A stretch of DNA of 64,000 nucleotides. Source: Dyadobacter fermentans. Its GTDB lineage: Bacteria > Bacteroidota > Bacteroidia > Cytophagales > Spirosomataceae. The notes beneath the pieces were generated by a model. The model was given only the letters and a program-made list of their open reading frames with translations. It did no database searches and was not told where the DNA came from. A program made the position numbers and the translations under genes. The DNA is taken from assembly GCF_019924045.1 (NCBI RefSeq), contig NZ_JAHXBN010000010.1, positions 372,001 through 436,000 on the forward strand. Reading direction: 5' to 3'. Shown in pieces: positions 26,801-36,628 of this stretch (position 1 is its first letter; the number at the start of each line of letters is the position of its first letter).

Positions 26801-27910
26801 ATGAATCAGAAAAAGGAAGCTCTGTTGTTGCTAGAAGACGGAACAGCATACAAAGGACTCGCTTTGGGTAAAAGTGGAACCACAGGTGGCGAAATTTGCT
26901 TTAACACGGGCATGACCGGCTACCAGGAAATCTACACAGACCCTTCCTATTACGGTCAGATTATCGTAAATACCAACTCGCACATCGGTAACTACGGCGT
27001 GCAACTGGAAGACGAGGAAGAATCTGGCTCGGTTAAGATCCGCGGGATGGTTTGTAACACATTCTCACAGATCTATTCGCGCGACACCGCTGATTTCTCT
27101 CTGCAAGAGTATTTCGAAAGGGCAAACATCGTTGGTATCAGCAATGTGGACACACGCCACCTTGTGCGCCACGTGCGCGAGAAGGGGGTAATGAACGCCA
27201 TTATCTCTTCCGAGATCCTCGATGAAGTGGAACTGATGAAAGAATTGAAGAAAGTCCCTTCCATGGACGGATTGGAGCTTTCTTCCGAAGTAACAACGGA
27301 GGAGCCTTACTTCATGGGCGACGAAGCTACTGCGAAGTTCCGCGTTGCGGTAATGGATTATGGTATCAAGAAAAGCATTCTGCTGAACTTGACTTCGAGA
27401 GGTTGCTACTGCAAGGTTTTCCCTGCAAAAACATCCTACGAAGAGGTGTTGCAATGGAACCCCGACGGCTTCTTCATCTCGAACGGCCCCGGCGATCCTT
27501 CGGCAATGCCTTATGCGGTCGAAAACGTAGGACAAATGGTGGAAACTGCAAAGCCGCTATTCGGTATATGCCTAGGTCACCAGCTGCTGGCGCTTTCGAG
27601 TGGGATCAACACCTATAAAATGCACCACGGCCACCGCGGTTTGAACCATCCGGTGAAAAACCTGATCACAGGCCTTTGCGAGATCACTTCGCAGAACCAC
27701 GGTTTCGCGGTGAAGCCCGACGAGATCGAAAGCCACCCGGACATCGAGGTTACGCACATTAATTTGAACGATAAGACCATCGAAGGTATCCGCAGAAAGG
27801 ATTACCCGGCATTCTCGGTGCAGTACCACCCGGAAGCATCGCCAGGTCCGCACGATTCACGTTACTTGTTCGATGAGTTCATTAAGTTGCTCGAAGCAAG
27901 CAAAGCATAA
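26801..27910 (+). CDS. carA: Carbamoyl-phosphate synthase small subunit (glutaminase)
   Basis: A 369-residue subunit that releases ammonia from glutamine for carbamoyl phosphate, the precursor of pyrimidines and arginine. The N-terminal CPSase_sm_chain domain (about 1-150, with TGMTGYQEIYTDPSYYGQI) is followed by a class I glutamine amidotransferase domain. The catalytic Cys lies in GICLGHQ and the His/Glu pair in VQYHPEASPGPHDS. The large subunit carB is not in this window. The gene has its own promoter-like element and terminator. Confidence 0.97.
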   Translation: MNQKKEALLLLEDGTAYKGLALGKSGTTGGEICFNTGMTGYQEIYTDPSYYGQIIVNTNSHIGNYGVQLEDEEESGSVKIRGMVCNTFSQIYSRDTADFSLQEYFERANIVGISNVDTRHLVRHVREKGVMNAIISSEILDEVELMKELKKVPSMDGLELSSEVTTEEPYFMGDEATAKFRVAVMDYGIKKSILLNLTSRGCYCKVFPAKTSYEEVLQWNPDGFFISNGPGDPSAMPYAVENVGQMVETAKPLFGICLGHQLLALSSGINTYKMHHGHRGLNHPVKNLITGLCEITSQNHGFAVKPDEIESHPDIEVTHINLNDKTIEGIRRKDYPAFSVQYHPEASPGPHDSRYLFDEFIKLLEASKA

Positions 27911-27914
27911 AATC

Positions 27915-27950
27915 AAAAGGCTCCTCCACGTAATGTGAAGGAGCCTTTTT
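27915..27950. terminator. Terminator after carA (possibly bidirectional)
   Basis: An 11-bp stem (AAAAGGCTCCT/AGGAGCCTTTT) ends in TTTTT on the plus strand and in TTTTGATTTTA on the minus strand. It lies between carA and the convergent rhodanese-thioredoxin gene. Confidence 0.88.
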
Positions 27951-27969
27951 CAATAACGCTGGTATCGAT

Positions 27970-28671
27970 TTACAGCTGCGCATCCAGCAACGCGCGGAAT
28001 TCCTTTTCTTCCATAAAGCCGTTCTTGCGCGAAACGAGCTTGCCGTTTTTGTACAACAGAAATGCCGGGATCTCTTCTACGCCGAGTTCTTTCACCAGTG
28101 CTTTATTGGGGTCGTAAGCGATCGTTTCGATCCTGGCCTTGCCCATGTATTCCTTTTGCAGTTTCGCAACGGTAGGCAGCATTTTCACGCAAGGCGGGCA
28201 CCATTTGGCGTGAATGTCGATCAGAACGACCTTTTCGGAATTTATGATTTTGTTAAATTCTGATGAGCTCATACCCTTCATGCCAGCCTTGTTGGCGCCT
28301 TCCACGGCCTTGCCCGAAGTATTCCATTTCAGGTAGCCGCCTTTCATATCGTAAACTTCTTTAAAACCGCTTTCATGCAATGCAGTAGCGGCTGCGGCAC
28401 TCCTTCCCCCGGAGAGGCAGTATACATACACGGGCTTGTTCTTGTCGAGTTTTGCAATTTTTTCCTTGAAATCAGGACTTTTATAATCTACGTTCGCAGC
28501 TTTCGCCAAATGCCCCTCGCCATACTCGTCGGGCGTGCGGACGTCCAGGAGCTGGGCGTCGCCGGATTTAGCGAGCTGTTTTTCGAATTCGTCGGTAGTG
28601 AGCTGTTTCTGAGCTTGTAATGCAAGGGGTAGGCTAAGTAATGTGGTGGTCAGAATGTGGGTTAATTTCAT
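27970..28671 (-). CDS. Secreted rhodanese-thioredoxin fusion protein
   Basis: A 233-residue periplasmic protein. I chose the ATG that gives a signal peptide (MKLTHILTTTLLSLPLALQA); the longer frame adds only four residues. A rhodanese domain (about 22-125) carries the active-site loop with Cys85 in YCLSGGRS. A thioredoxin domain (about 130-233) carries WCPPC (Cys158, Cys161). The pairing suggests transfer of sulfur or persulfide coupled to thiol reduction in the periplasm, but substrates are unknown. It is divergent from eno, with 128 bases between the two starts. Confidence 0.88.
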   Translation of the reverse strand: MKLTHILTTTLLSLPLALQAQKQLTTDEFEKQLAKSGDAQLLDVRTPDEYGEGHLAKAANVDYKSPDFKEKIAKLDKNKPVYVYCLSGGRSAAAATALHESGFKEVYDMKGGYLKWNTSGKAVEGANKAGMKGMSSSEFNKIINSEKVVLIDIHAKWCPPCVKMLPTVAKLQKEYMGKARIETIAYDPNKALVKELGVEEIPAFLLYKNGKLVSRKNGFMEEKEFRALLDAQL

Positions 28672-28781
28672 AGTAAATGGCATGGTTGACTAGCCTGTAA
28701 ATTTAGCCTAAAATGAATTCGAGTTTATGGATAACGATTTTTTTGCGTTATTTTGTACCGTTAACCATATTCCAAATTTAA

Positions 28782-30071
<1,290 letters not shown>

Positions 30072-30084
30072 TTCAAACCATATA

Positions 30085-30116
30085 AGAGCCGGAGCCCAGT
30101 GCTCCGGTTCTTGTTT
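30085..30116 (+). terminator. Probable terminator after eno
   Basis: An 11-bp stem with one G-U pair (AGAGCCGGAGC/GCTCCGGTTCT) and a 5-base loop is followed by TGTTT. The tail is weak, so read-through into the downstream gene is likely. Confidence 0.7.
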
Positions 30117-30130
30117 AAGGGTATTTCAAT

Positions 30131-30463
30131 ATGAAAAACCACTCATTCTGGTCTCTGCACACATTAAAGAACTTCTATATCGCCACGTTCGTCGTGTGGC
30201 TGATATGGATATTGTTCCTCGACAATAACAATATCCGGGTCGTGATGTCGAACCGGATGAAAATGAAAGATCTCGAAAAGGAAAAAGCGATTCTGGAAAC
30301 GAAGATCAAAGAGGTCAAAAAGGAACGGAATGAGGTTTTCGGAAATCCTAAAATGCTTGAAAAGTGGGCGCGCGAGAAGTTTATGATGCGCAAGCCCAAC
30401 GAAGAAGTATATGTGATTGTGGACGAAAACAATCAGCCTGTCGAAAGTAAAAAGGAAGAGTAG
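30131..30463 (+). CDS. FtsB/DivIC-type septum formation initiator
   Basis: A 110-residue single-pass protein with one transmembrane helix (about 15-31, FYIATFVVWLIWILFL) followed by a coiled coil (about 42-75, KDLEKEKAILETKIKEVKKE) and the family segment PKMLEKWAREKFMM. Such proteins bridge FtsL and FtsQ in the divisome. The location directly after eno is typical: ftsB follows eno in many bacteria. Confidence 0.9.
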   Translation: MKNHSFWSLHTLKNFYIATFVVWLIWILFLDNNNIRVVMSNRMKMKDLEKEKAILETKIKEVKKERNEVFGNPKMLEKWAREKFMMRKPNEEVYVIVDENNQPVESKKEE

Positions 30464-30503
30464 GCTATTACTCTTTTAAATATCATCTTAATTTCAGAAT
30501 ACA

Positions 30504-32036
30504 TTGAGCAAGAAAGTCATCCTCATTATCATGGACGGCTGGGGGATCGCCAAAGTCGGCGAGGAAAACCGTTCCGCCATTCTGGCCGCCAACACCCCAT
30601 TCTACGATTCCATTCTTCAAAAATACCCGCATAGCAAACTCGAAGCGAGTGGTCTGGCCGTGGGCTTGCCCGACGGACAAATGGGTAACTCCGAAGTAGG
30701 CCATACCAACCTCGGCGCCGGGCGTGTAGTTTATCAGGACCTGGTAAAAATCAACCTCGCGGTATCCGAAGGTACGCTCGTACACGAGCCCGCGCTCGCA
30801 CAGGCGCTCGACTACGCGAAAGCAGAAGGAAAGAAAGTCCATTTCATCGGTCTGGTTTCAGATGGCGGCGTGCATTCGCACATCGACCATTTGAAAGGCC
30901 TTTGCAAAATCGCCGCGGACCGTGGTTTGACCGACGTATTCGTTCATGCATTCACCGACGGCCGCGATACCGATCCTAAGAGCGGATTGGGCTTCCTCAC
31001 CGAACTAAGCGAATCGATGGCGCAAAGCACCGGCCGGATTGCCAGCATTACCGGCCGCTACTACGCAATGGACCGCGATAAGCGTTGGGAACGTGTGAAA
31101 CTCGCGTACGACGCCATGGTACACGGTGAAGGTAAGCATGTACCTGCGGCCGACGTTTTGAAAGCAGTACAAGCTTCTTATGAGGAAGGAGTTACCGACG
31201 AATTCATCACGCCGATTATCGCTACTAATGCAGACGGATCTCCGCTCGCATTGATCCAGGACGGCGACGTGGTGCTTTGCTTCAACTTCCGCACGGACCG
31301 CGGCCGCGAAATCACGCAGGCGCTCACACAGCAGGATTTCCACGAGCAGAATATGCATAAGCTCAATTTGAAATACGTCACCATGACCAACTATGACGAT
31401 ACTTTCAAAGGCGTGGATGTGATTTTTGATAAAGACAACCTGAACAATACCCTCGGCGAAGTGCTCGAATCGGCTGGTAAGAAGCAGATCCGCATTGCTG
31501 AAACCGAGAAATACCCGCACGTTACATTTTTCTTCTCGGGAGGCCGTGAGAAGCCTTTCGAAGGTGAGAGCCGCTTGCTTTGCCCTTCCCCGAAAGTAGC
31601 GACCTACGATTTGCAACCCGAAATGTCGGCATTCGACATTCGTGACGCGATTGTGCCTGAATTGCAGAAGGAAGAAGTGGATTTCGTATGCCTCAATTTC
31701 GCTAACCCTGACATGGTAGGCCATACCGGCGTTTTCGAGGCGGCTGTGAAAGCTTGCGAGACGGTGGATCAATGTGTACAGGCTGTGGTAACAACCGGTT
31801 TGGAGCACGGCTATTCGTCGATCATCATTGCCGACCACGGGAATTCGGATTACATGTCTAACGACGACGGTTCTCCGAACACCGCGCACTCGTTGAACCT
31901 CGTGCCGTGCATCCTGGTGGACAATGAGTACCAAAAGCCAATCAACAATGGCAAGCTGGCTGACATCGCGCCGACCATTCTGGCATTGATGGGAATTGCA
32001 CAGCCGGCAGAAATGACTGGAACGAGTATTCTCTAA
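30504..32036 (+). CDS. gpmI: 2,3-bisphosphoglycerate-independent phosphoglycerate mutase
   Basis: A 510-residue di-metal enzyme of the alkaline-phosphatase superfamily that interconverts 3- and 2-phosphoglycerate. Asp in IIMDGWG and the phosphorylated Ser63 in GQMGNSEVGH are present, as are HAFTDGRDTDP and ADHGNSDYM. The family-like N-terminus (SKKVILIIMDGWG) requires a TTG start codon, since no in-frame ATG lies close upstream. It is grouped with eno, so two consecutive glycolytic steps sit together. Confidence 0.96.
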   Translation: MSKKVILIIMDGWGIAKVGEENRSAILAANTPFYDSILQKYPHSKLEASGLAVGLPDGQMGNSEVGHTNLGAGRVVYQDLVKINLAVSEGTLVHEPALAQALDYAKAEGKKVHFIGLVSDGGVHSHIDHLKGLCKIAADRGLTDVFVHAFTDGRDTDPKSGLGFLTELSESMAQSTGRIASITGRYYAMDRDKRWERVKLAYDAMVHGEGKHVPAADVLKAVQASYEEGVTDEFITPIIATNADGSPLALIQDGDVVLCFNFRTDRGREITQALTQQDFHEQNMHKLNLKYVTMTNYDDTFKGVDVIFDKDNLNNTLGEVLESAGKKQIRIAETEKYPHVTFFFSGGREKPFEGESRLLCPSPKVATYDLQPEMSAFDIRDAIVPELQKEEVDFVCLNFANPDMVGHTGVFEAAVKACETVDQCVQAVVTTGLEHGYSSIIIADHGNSDYMSNDDGSPNTAHSLNLVPCILVDNEYQKPINNGKLADIAPTILALMGIAQPAEMTGTSIL

Positions 32037-32064
32037 AACTTTCAGGCATCGATTGATGTTAACC

Positions 32065-32097
32065 AACAGAGAGTCCGTCGGGCTCTCTGTTTTTTTA
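32065..32097 (+). terminator. Terminator after gpmI
   Basis: A 12-bp stem (AACAGAGAGTCC with a GTC loop, one G-U pair) is followed by seven T. Confidence 0.9.
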
Positions 32098-32113
32098 GCC
32101 ACATCTTCAACCC

Positions 32114-32689
32114 ATGCATTACCGCTTCCTTACTATCGTTGCAGTAGCTCTGTTATCTTTATTGGTTTCCTGTCGCCCGGAAGAAACCCGCGACGACGCC
32201 CCGAAAGCCTATTATGATTTAAAGGGTTTCATCGAGAACCAGATCGTGTATTTGAATGAAAAGAAACCGGAAGTAAGTAAAACGGCAGTGCTCGGAAGCA
32301 AGCGCGAAGCTTCGAAAACGCGCGAGGTAGATTGGAAGAAGGAGCTCGAACTGTTTGTACAGGCAGACATTAACAAACCTTCGTATCGCCAGAGCTACGA
32401 AGTGATTCAAAACGGCCCGCTGAGTTATGAATACCGCATTAAACCAGGCAATGACCTGCCGGTATCTTATTTGAAGATTGATACAGATTCGGTTTTAAAG
32501 CAGCCATTACGTGTCGAGGCTTTGATTCGCGCGTCAAATAAGGTCTACAACTCAGAGAAGAAACTACTTCTCAATGCCGTGAAACGGAATAACCTCCTGG
32601 AAATAAATACTTATGACGTAACCGGTTACCAGAAGCTCATATTTGTGGAGAAGAAGGTATTCGCTATTCACGGTGAAATAGGACTTTAA
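32114..32689 (+). CDS. Small lipoprotein of unknown function
   Basis: A 191-residue protein with a lipoprotein signal peptide (MHYRFLTIVAVALLSLLVSC, Cys20). The mature part has a charged helical stretch (about 33-80) and then alternating strands. I do not recognise a family. The start lies 17 bases past the gpmI terminator. Confidence 0.8.
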   Translation: MHYRFLTIVAVALLSLLVSCRPEETRDDAPKAYYDLKGFIENQIVYLNEKKPEVSKTAVLGSKREASKTREVDWKKELELFVQADINKPSYRQSYEVIQNGPLSYEYRIKPGNDLPVSYLKIDTDSVLKQPLRVEALIRASNKVYNSEKKLLLNAVKRNNLLEINTYDVTGYQKLIFVEKKVFAIHGEIGL

Positions 32690-33019
32690 CAGGGCAATTG
32701 CATTATTTTCTATGTACCTCTACACCATAGTTTGTGGTAACATTACCCAATTTTCCAGCTGTAAATTTGAGATAGCCAGCGGTTTGTAGGAATTTTCGGG
32801 ATTGAAAAATATCATTTTAAAAGAGCCAAATTCATGATAATGAGGCTCTTTTTTGCATTTCAAGGGGATTTGTGGATTTCGAATATATGGCCTGTTTGAA
32901 TCGTCGGCATTGAGCGGCACAGAATTGTTTGATGTGAAAGCAGAACAGCATGTAGACCCGGATTTAATTTTTAACCTGTCTCCATGAGAAACTAAATCAC
33001 ACAAGTAAACTTAATATCA
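32690..33019. other. Non-coding gap between the lipoprotein and coiled-coil genes
   Basis: No gene is recognised in these 330 bases. They contain a TAAATTTG -7-like box at 32762-32769 without a matching -33, and a terminator-like hairpin at 32819-32854. The two could bound a short transcript, but the support is weak. The promoter of the downstream coiled-coil gene must also lie here. Confidence 0.4.
32819..32854 (+). terminator. Intrinsic terminator
   Basis: A 9-bp stem (AAAAGAGCC/GGCTCTTTT) with a 16-base loop runs into six T. It is about 130 bases past the lipoprotein stop and probably ends that transcript. Confidence 0.8.
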
Positions 33020-33973
33020 ATGCAACAAGAACAGAAAAATAAGCAGAGCATCGCCTGGGCAATGGTAGTTGTCCTTGGGCTTGCAACAGCCATGTTCGGC
33101 TACTTGTTCACAACTCAGAAACAAGAGTTGACCCAGCAAGAGTCAATGGTAGTCGAAAAGGCAAGAGAGTTGGCTGTAACCAAAACTAAACTGGATTCTA
33201 TTTCCACCGTATTGGATGCAAAAATTGCGGAAGTTGAGAAATTGGGAGGTGATGTTACTGAACTGACCAAAATGAAGGAGAAACTCGAAGCTGACAAGGT
33301 AGCATTCAGCCGCAGCAGAAGAGTTGAAACCAACAAGTATCTTGGAAAGATCAAGGAATACGAAAAATTCCTGGCTGAGAAAGACGAGATGATCGCACAG
33401 CTGAAAGCTGAAAATGAGCAACTGGTAGCAAGCAATGACTCCCTGCACACACACGTGGGAACGCTTACCAGCGAGCGCGAGCGACTGGTACAACGTCAGG
33501 CTGAGCTGACCGACTCGGTAACTACTTTCACCGCACAAAACAAAGAGTTGAGCGCGAAAGTAAGCAAAGCTGCTGCACTGAAAGCACAGAACCTGAAAGT
33601 GCTGGCCGTGAATTCACGCGGTAAGACCAAAGACAAAGACGAATACAAAGCCAGCCGTGTTGACAAGTTGAAACTGGTGTTCAACCTTCCGGAAAACGAG
33701 TTAACTGCTCAGGAGCCAAAAGATATTTATGTGCGTGTGTTGGATCCTGATGGAGCAGTTGTAGCTGACGATGCTACCGGCTCAGGTGAGTTTGAAATCG
33801 ATGGCGCACCATCCAAATTTACAACCCGTGAGTCGATCGCTTATCAAAACAACAACCAGAAAGTGGAGATGTTGTACGATAACGCCAACAAGTTCCGCCC
33901 TGGAAAGTATAATGTGGAGCTGTATGCGGAAGGATATAAAATTGGTGGCGGTAATTTCACCATCAAGAAATAA
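33020..33973 (+). CDS. Membrane-anchored periplasmic coiled-coil protein (paralogue B)
   Basis: A 317-residue protein with a transmembrane helix at about residues 12-29 (AMVVVLGLATAMFGYLF), a long coiled coil (about 38-190) and a beta-rich C-terminal domain (about 200-317). It is the paralogue of the protein encoded at 646-1554, sharing helix-coil-domain order and the blocks KLDSIS, LGGDVTELTKMKEKLEAD, KIKEYEKFLAEKD and YQNNNQKVEMLYD. One difference is a more acidic coiled coil. The gene has its own terminator and a long non-coding upstream region. Function unknown; a structural or envelope-tethering role is a guess. Confidence 0.88.
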   Translation: MQQEQKNKQSIAWAMVVVLGLATAMFGYLFTTQKQELTQQESMVVEKARELAVTKTKLDSISTVLDAKIAEVEKLGGDVTELTKMKEKLEADKVAFSRSRRVETNKYLGKIKEYEKFLAEKDEMIAQLKAENEQLVASNDSLHTHVGTLTSERERLVQRQAELTDSVTTFTAQNKELSAKVSKAAALKAQNLKVLAVNSRGKTKDKDEYKASRVDKLKLVFNLPENELTAQEPKDIYVRVLDPDGAVVADDATGSGEFEIDGAPSKFTTRESIAYQNNNQKVEMLYDNANKFRPGKYNVELYAEGYKIGGGNFTIKK

Positions 33974-34001
33974 GATATAACTTCACACCATGCATAGCTA
34001 T

Positions 34002-34038
34002 AAGGCCGTTGATCATCGATCAACGGCCTTCCTTTTTT
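34002..34038 (+). terminator. Terminator after coiled-coil paralogue B
   Basis: A perfect 13-bp stem (AAGGCCGTTGATC/GATCAACGGCCTT) with a 3-base loop is followed by CCTTTTTT. It slightly overlaps the end of the convergent PPK2 gene. Confidence 0.9.
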
Positions 34039-34930
34039 AGGGCTGTTTCGTCTGGGCGTTGATGATATCGATGAAATGGCGAAGCTCTTCGGTGCGCGCC
34101 GGCCCGGATTCGGGATAGGACATTTTCATCTTCTTCAATTCTTCGGCAACGATTTTGGCCACGGTCAGGCGCAGGTTTTTCTTATCATCGGCCGGGATTA
34201 CGTACCACGGAGCCTTTTTAGATGCAGTTTCATTGATACATTCCTCATATGCCTGCATGTATTCGGCCCATTTGTCGCGTACTTTCACATCCTGCTCCTC
34301 AAATTTCCAGTTTTTGGAAGGATCTTCAATGCGTTCGATCAGTCGCGCGGCTTGCTCTTCTTTTGACACATTCAGGAAAAACTTGATTACCCGGATACCG
34401 TTGCGGTACAAGTATTTTTCAAGATTGCGGATATCGGAATAGCGGTGTTTCCAAAGCTTATCCAGATCCTCGGTCAGTTCCGCGGGCAGGCGCTGCGATT
34501 GCGTCAGGATTTCGGGTTGTACTTTCACGACCAGCACTTCTTCATAATAGCTGCGGTTGAAGATCGTGATTGTGCCACGCTGAGGCAGTACCAGGTTCGT
34601 CCGCCAGAGAAAATCGTGGCCCAATTCGGTCTCGGTAGGTCGTTTGAAGGAATGGATTTTAACGCCGACAGGGTTCACGCCCGAAAGAACGTGCTTGATA
34701 GTCCCGTCTTTCCCGGCCGCATCCATTGCCTGAAAAATAACCAGCAGGCCATATCGATTGTGCGCGTACATCATGCTTTGCAATTCATCGAGCTCCTTCG
34801 CCGATTCTTCCTGCATCGCTTCATACTCTGCCTTGTCCGCGTAAATATCCTTGAAACGTGTTTTGGCCTTACTGATGTCAAATTTTTTGCTACCGTCGTA
34901 GCGATAATCATCCGAATTGAAGTCCGACAT
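34037..34930 (-). CDS. Polyphosphate kinase 2 (PPK2) family nucleotide kinase
   Basis: A 297-residue P-loop kinase that uses polyphosphate to phosphorylate nucleotides. The Walker A motif lies in FQAMDAAGKDGTIKHVL (about 67-82) and the Walker B/lid region in RGTITIFNRSYYEEVLVVKV and RNGIRVIKFFLNVSKEEQ. Its closest match by memory is the TIGR03709 type, class III, which accepts NMPs and NDPs; the class is inferred from sequence style only. It lies upstream of nothing on its strand and 31 bases after rdgB ends, in the opposite reading order (rdgB is downstream-facing from another promoter). Confidence 0.92.
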   Translation of the reverse strand: MSDFNSDDYRYDGSKKFDISKAKTRFKDIYADKAEYEAMQEESAKELDELQSMMYAHNRYGLLVIFQAMDAAGKDGTIKHVLSGVNPVGVKIHSFKRPTETELGHDFLWRTNLVLPQRGTITIFNRSYYEEVLVVKVQPEILTQSQRLPAELTEDLDKLWKHRYSDIRNLEKYLYRNGIRVIKFFLNVSKEEQAARLIERIEDPSKNWKFEEQDVKVRDKWAEYMQAYEECINETASKKAPWYVIPADDKKNLRLTVAKIVAEELKKMKMSYPESGPARTEELRHFIDIINAQTKQP

Positions 34931-34961
34931 GTCCGTACGATTTAAATGATGAATAAAAATA

Positions 34962-35537
34962 TCACTGGCCTTTCAGGAAAGCTACGAGCTTCGCGAATGC
35001 GCGTGCGCGGTGGCTCAGTTCTGATTTTTCCTGCATGGTCATTTCAGCGAATGTGCGCGAGTGTCCCTCCGGAACGAATACCGGGTCATAACCAAAGCCG
35101 TTGGTGCCGCGTTTCTCATCGATAATGGCGCCTTCCACGGTTCCTTCAAATTGGTGGTACTGGCCTTTCCAGGATAATGTAATGACGGTCAGAAAGCGCG
35201 CCGCCTTGCTGGGCTTGTCTGCAAGGTTTTTGAGAAGCAGGTCGATATTGTCGCTGGAGTCGCGCTGTTCACCGGCGTAGCGCGCGGATTTGACGCCTGG
35301 TTCGCCATTCAATGCGTCGACGACGAGGCCGGTGTCGTCGGCAAAGCAATCTAGGCCGAAATTGTCCTGGACGAACCGCGCTTTTTCATGGGAATTTTCG
35401 GCGATGGTGTCGAACGGCTCGGGAATATCGGTATCGCAGCCGATATCGCTTAATGTGACCAGCTCGAACTGGTCGCCGAGCAATGCCTGTATTTCTTCGA
35501 GTTTATGCCGGTTGTTGGTGGCGAAGCAAAGTTTCAT
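34962..35537 (-). CDS. rdgB: XTP/dITP pyrophosphatase (RdgB/HAM1)
   Basis: A 191-residue house-cleaning enzyme that hydrolyses non-canonical purine triphosphates such as dITP and XTP. The start giving MKLCFATNNRHKLEEI matches the family N-terminus; an upstream in-frame ATG would add 23 residues running into an inverted repeat. The catalytic blocks FADDTGLVVDAL, GEPGVKSARYAG and FGYDPVFVPEGHSRTFAEM are present. A long inverted repeat lies upstream. Confidence 0.96.
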   Translation of the reverse strand: MKLCFATNNRHKLEEIQALLGDQFELVTLSDIGCDTDIPEPFDTIAENSHEKARFVQDNFGLDCFADDTGLVVDALNGEPGVKSARYAGEQRDSSDNIDLLLKNLADKPSKAARFLTVITLSWKGQYHQFEGTVEGAIIDEKRGTNGFGYDPVFVPEGHSRTFAEMTMQEKSELSHRARAFAKLVAFLKGQ

Positions 35538-35591
35538 GCGTAAAATGATTGTGATCGGAGTGCATTTTACGCAAAAAATGGGAAGGGTTGT

Positions 35592-35651
35592 ATGCCACGA
35601 AGGCACGAATCGTCACGAAACCATTCGTGTCAATTCGTGCCTTCGTGGCAT
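35592..35651. repeat. Long inverted repeat (about 19-bp arms)
   Basis: The arms ATGCCACGAAGGCACGAAT and its exact complement are separated by 22 bases that contain a smaller CACGAA/TTCGTG hairpin. The unit is built from repeats of the theme CACGAA. It lies between the FKBP gene and rdgB, both on the minus strand. It may end the FKBP transcript, but the wording is that of a dispersed palindromic repeat; no good T tract follows. Confidence 0.7.
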
Positions 35652-35669
35652 TTATAAAAAGTCGAAGCT

Positions 35670-36581
35670 TTACTTAGCCGGAGCAGGTGTAGGTAATGCA
35701 GGGCCGGCAGCTGGTTTAGCGCCTTTTGTAAAGTCGATCAGTTCCATTTCGAACTGCAATACCGAGTTGCCCGGGATTGGTCCGTAAGTTTCAGGTCCAT
35801 AAGCAAGGCCCGAAGGAATAAGCAACAAGCCTTTCTCTCCTTTTTTCATCAGGGTAATACCTTCGTCCCAACCCTGGATCACCATTCCGGCGCCTACTTG
35901 CAGGTCGAGTGGTTTGCCCTGATTTTTAGAGCTGTCGAACTCTTTGCCATCGAGGAACTTGCCAGTGTAATGTACTTTCACATTATCGCCGGCAGCAGGG
36001 CTTGCGCCTGTTCCTTCGGTTTGCGGTACGTATACAAGGCCGGAAGCTGTTTTTCTGGCTTTTGCTTTCAGGTTGTTTTTAACCAGGTAATCGTCGATGA
36101 TTTTCGCGTCGATATCCTTTTGTTTTTTACCAGCCTCAGCTTGCTGCTTCTGGAATTCTTCCGAAGTGAGTACGCTTACTACTTTCACGGTAAAGCTCAG
36201 TTCAGAACCCTTTTTGATCATCGGAGGCATTGGCTGACCGATTTTCGCGAACAAGGTATCCGCATTAACCAAAAACTTCGCGCTGTCGCCGGTAGCGAGC
36301 ATGGTAAGGCCTTCTTCAAAGCTGCCTTTGTAAGGAGGAGCCTGCAATACCATTTTTACCGGATTTTTCTCTTTATATGTATCGCGGAGCGTAGAGTCGG
36401 TACCATTCTTCAATACCAGGTGGAATGTCATGATATCCCCCAGTTTAGCCTTTCTTGCATCGTCTTCATGATCGAAAAGCGTGTATTTAAGGCCGCTTTC
36501 GGTAACCTGCTGACGATGTTGATTGCAAGCGGCTGCGAGAATAGTTATGCCCATCGCATAACCGATTGTTTTTAAATTCAT
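35670..36581 (-). CDS. FKBP-type peptidyl-prolyl isomerase lipoprotein, tandem FKBP
   Basis: A 303-residue periplasmic lipoprotein (lipobox LAAAC at residues 15-19). It has two FKBP-like regions. The first (about 25-140) is divergent, and the second (about 180-285) is canonical, with DNVKVHYTGKFLDGKEFDSS, then MVIQGWDEGITLMKKGEKG and IPSGLAYG. A Pro/Ala tail ends the protein. It likely assists folding of exported proteins, with the first domain acting in dimerisation or chaperoning as in FkpA/Mip-type enzymes; that detail is inference. Confidence 0.93.
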   Translation of the reverse strand: MNLKTIGYAMGITILAAACNQHRQQVTESGLKYTLFDHEDDARKAKLGDIMTFHLVLKNGTDSTLRDTYKEKNPVKMVLQAPPYKGSFEEGLTMLATGDSAKFLVNADTLFAKIGQPMPPMIKKGSELSFTVKVVSVLTSEEFQKQQAEAGKKQKDIDAKIIDDYLVKNNLKAKARKTASGLVYVPQTEGTGASPAAGDNVKVHYTGKFLDGKEFDSSKNQGKPLDLQVGAGMVIQGWDEGITLMKKGEKGLLLIPSGLAYGPETYGPIPGNSVLQFEMELIDFTKGAKPAAGPALPTPAPAK

Positions 36582-36628
36582 TGGGACGTGTTAATTAGAA
36601 GATATTTTGGTGAATGTGGAATTTAAGT

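Noticed and set aside
31005-32102. Open frame of 365 codons on the minus strand opposite gpmI
   Set aside because: It lies fully inside gpmI and has no recognisable domain. The gpmI frame carries all catalytic motifs, so the antisense frame is a by-product of its codon use.
32720-33004. Open frame of 94 codons on the minus strand in the gap before coiled-coil paralogue B
   Set aside because: It crosses a terminator hairpin, has no family resemblance and no promoter-like element in its orientation.
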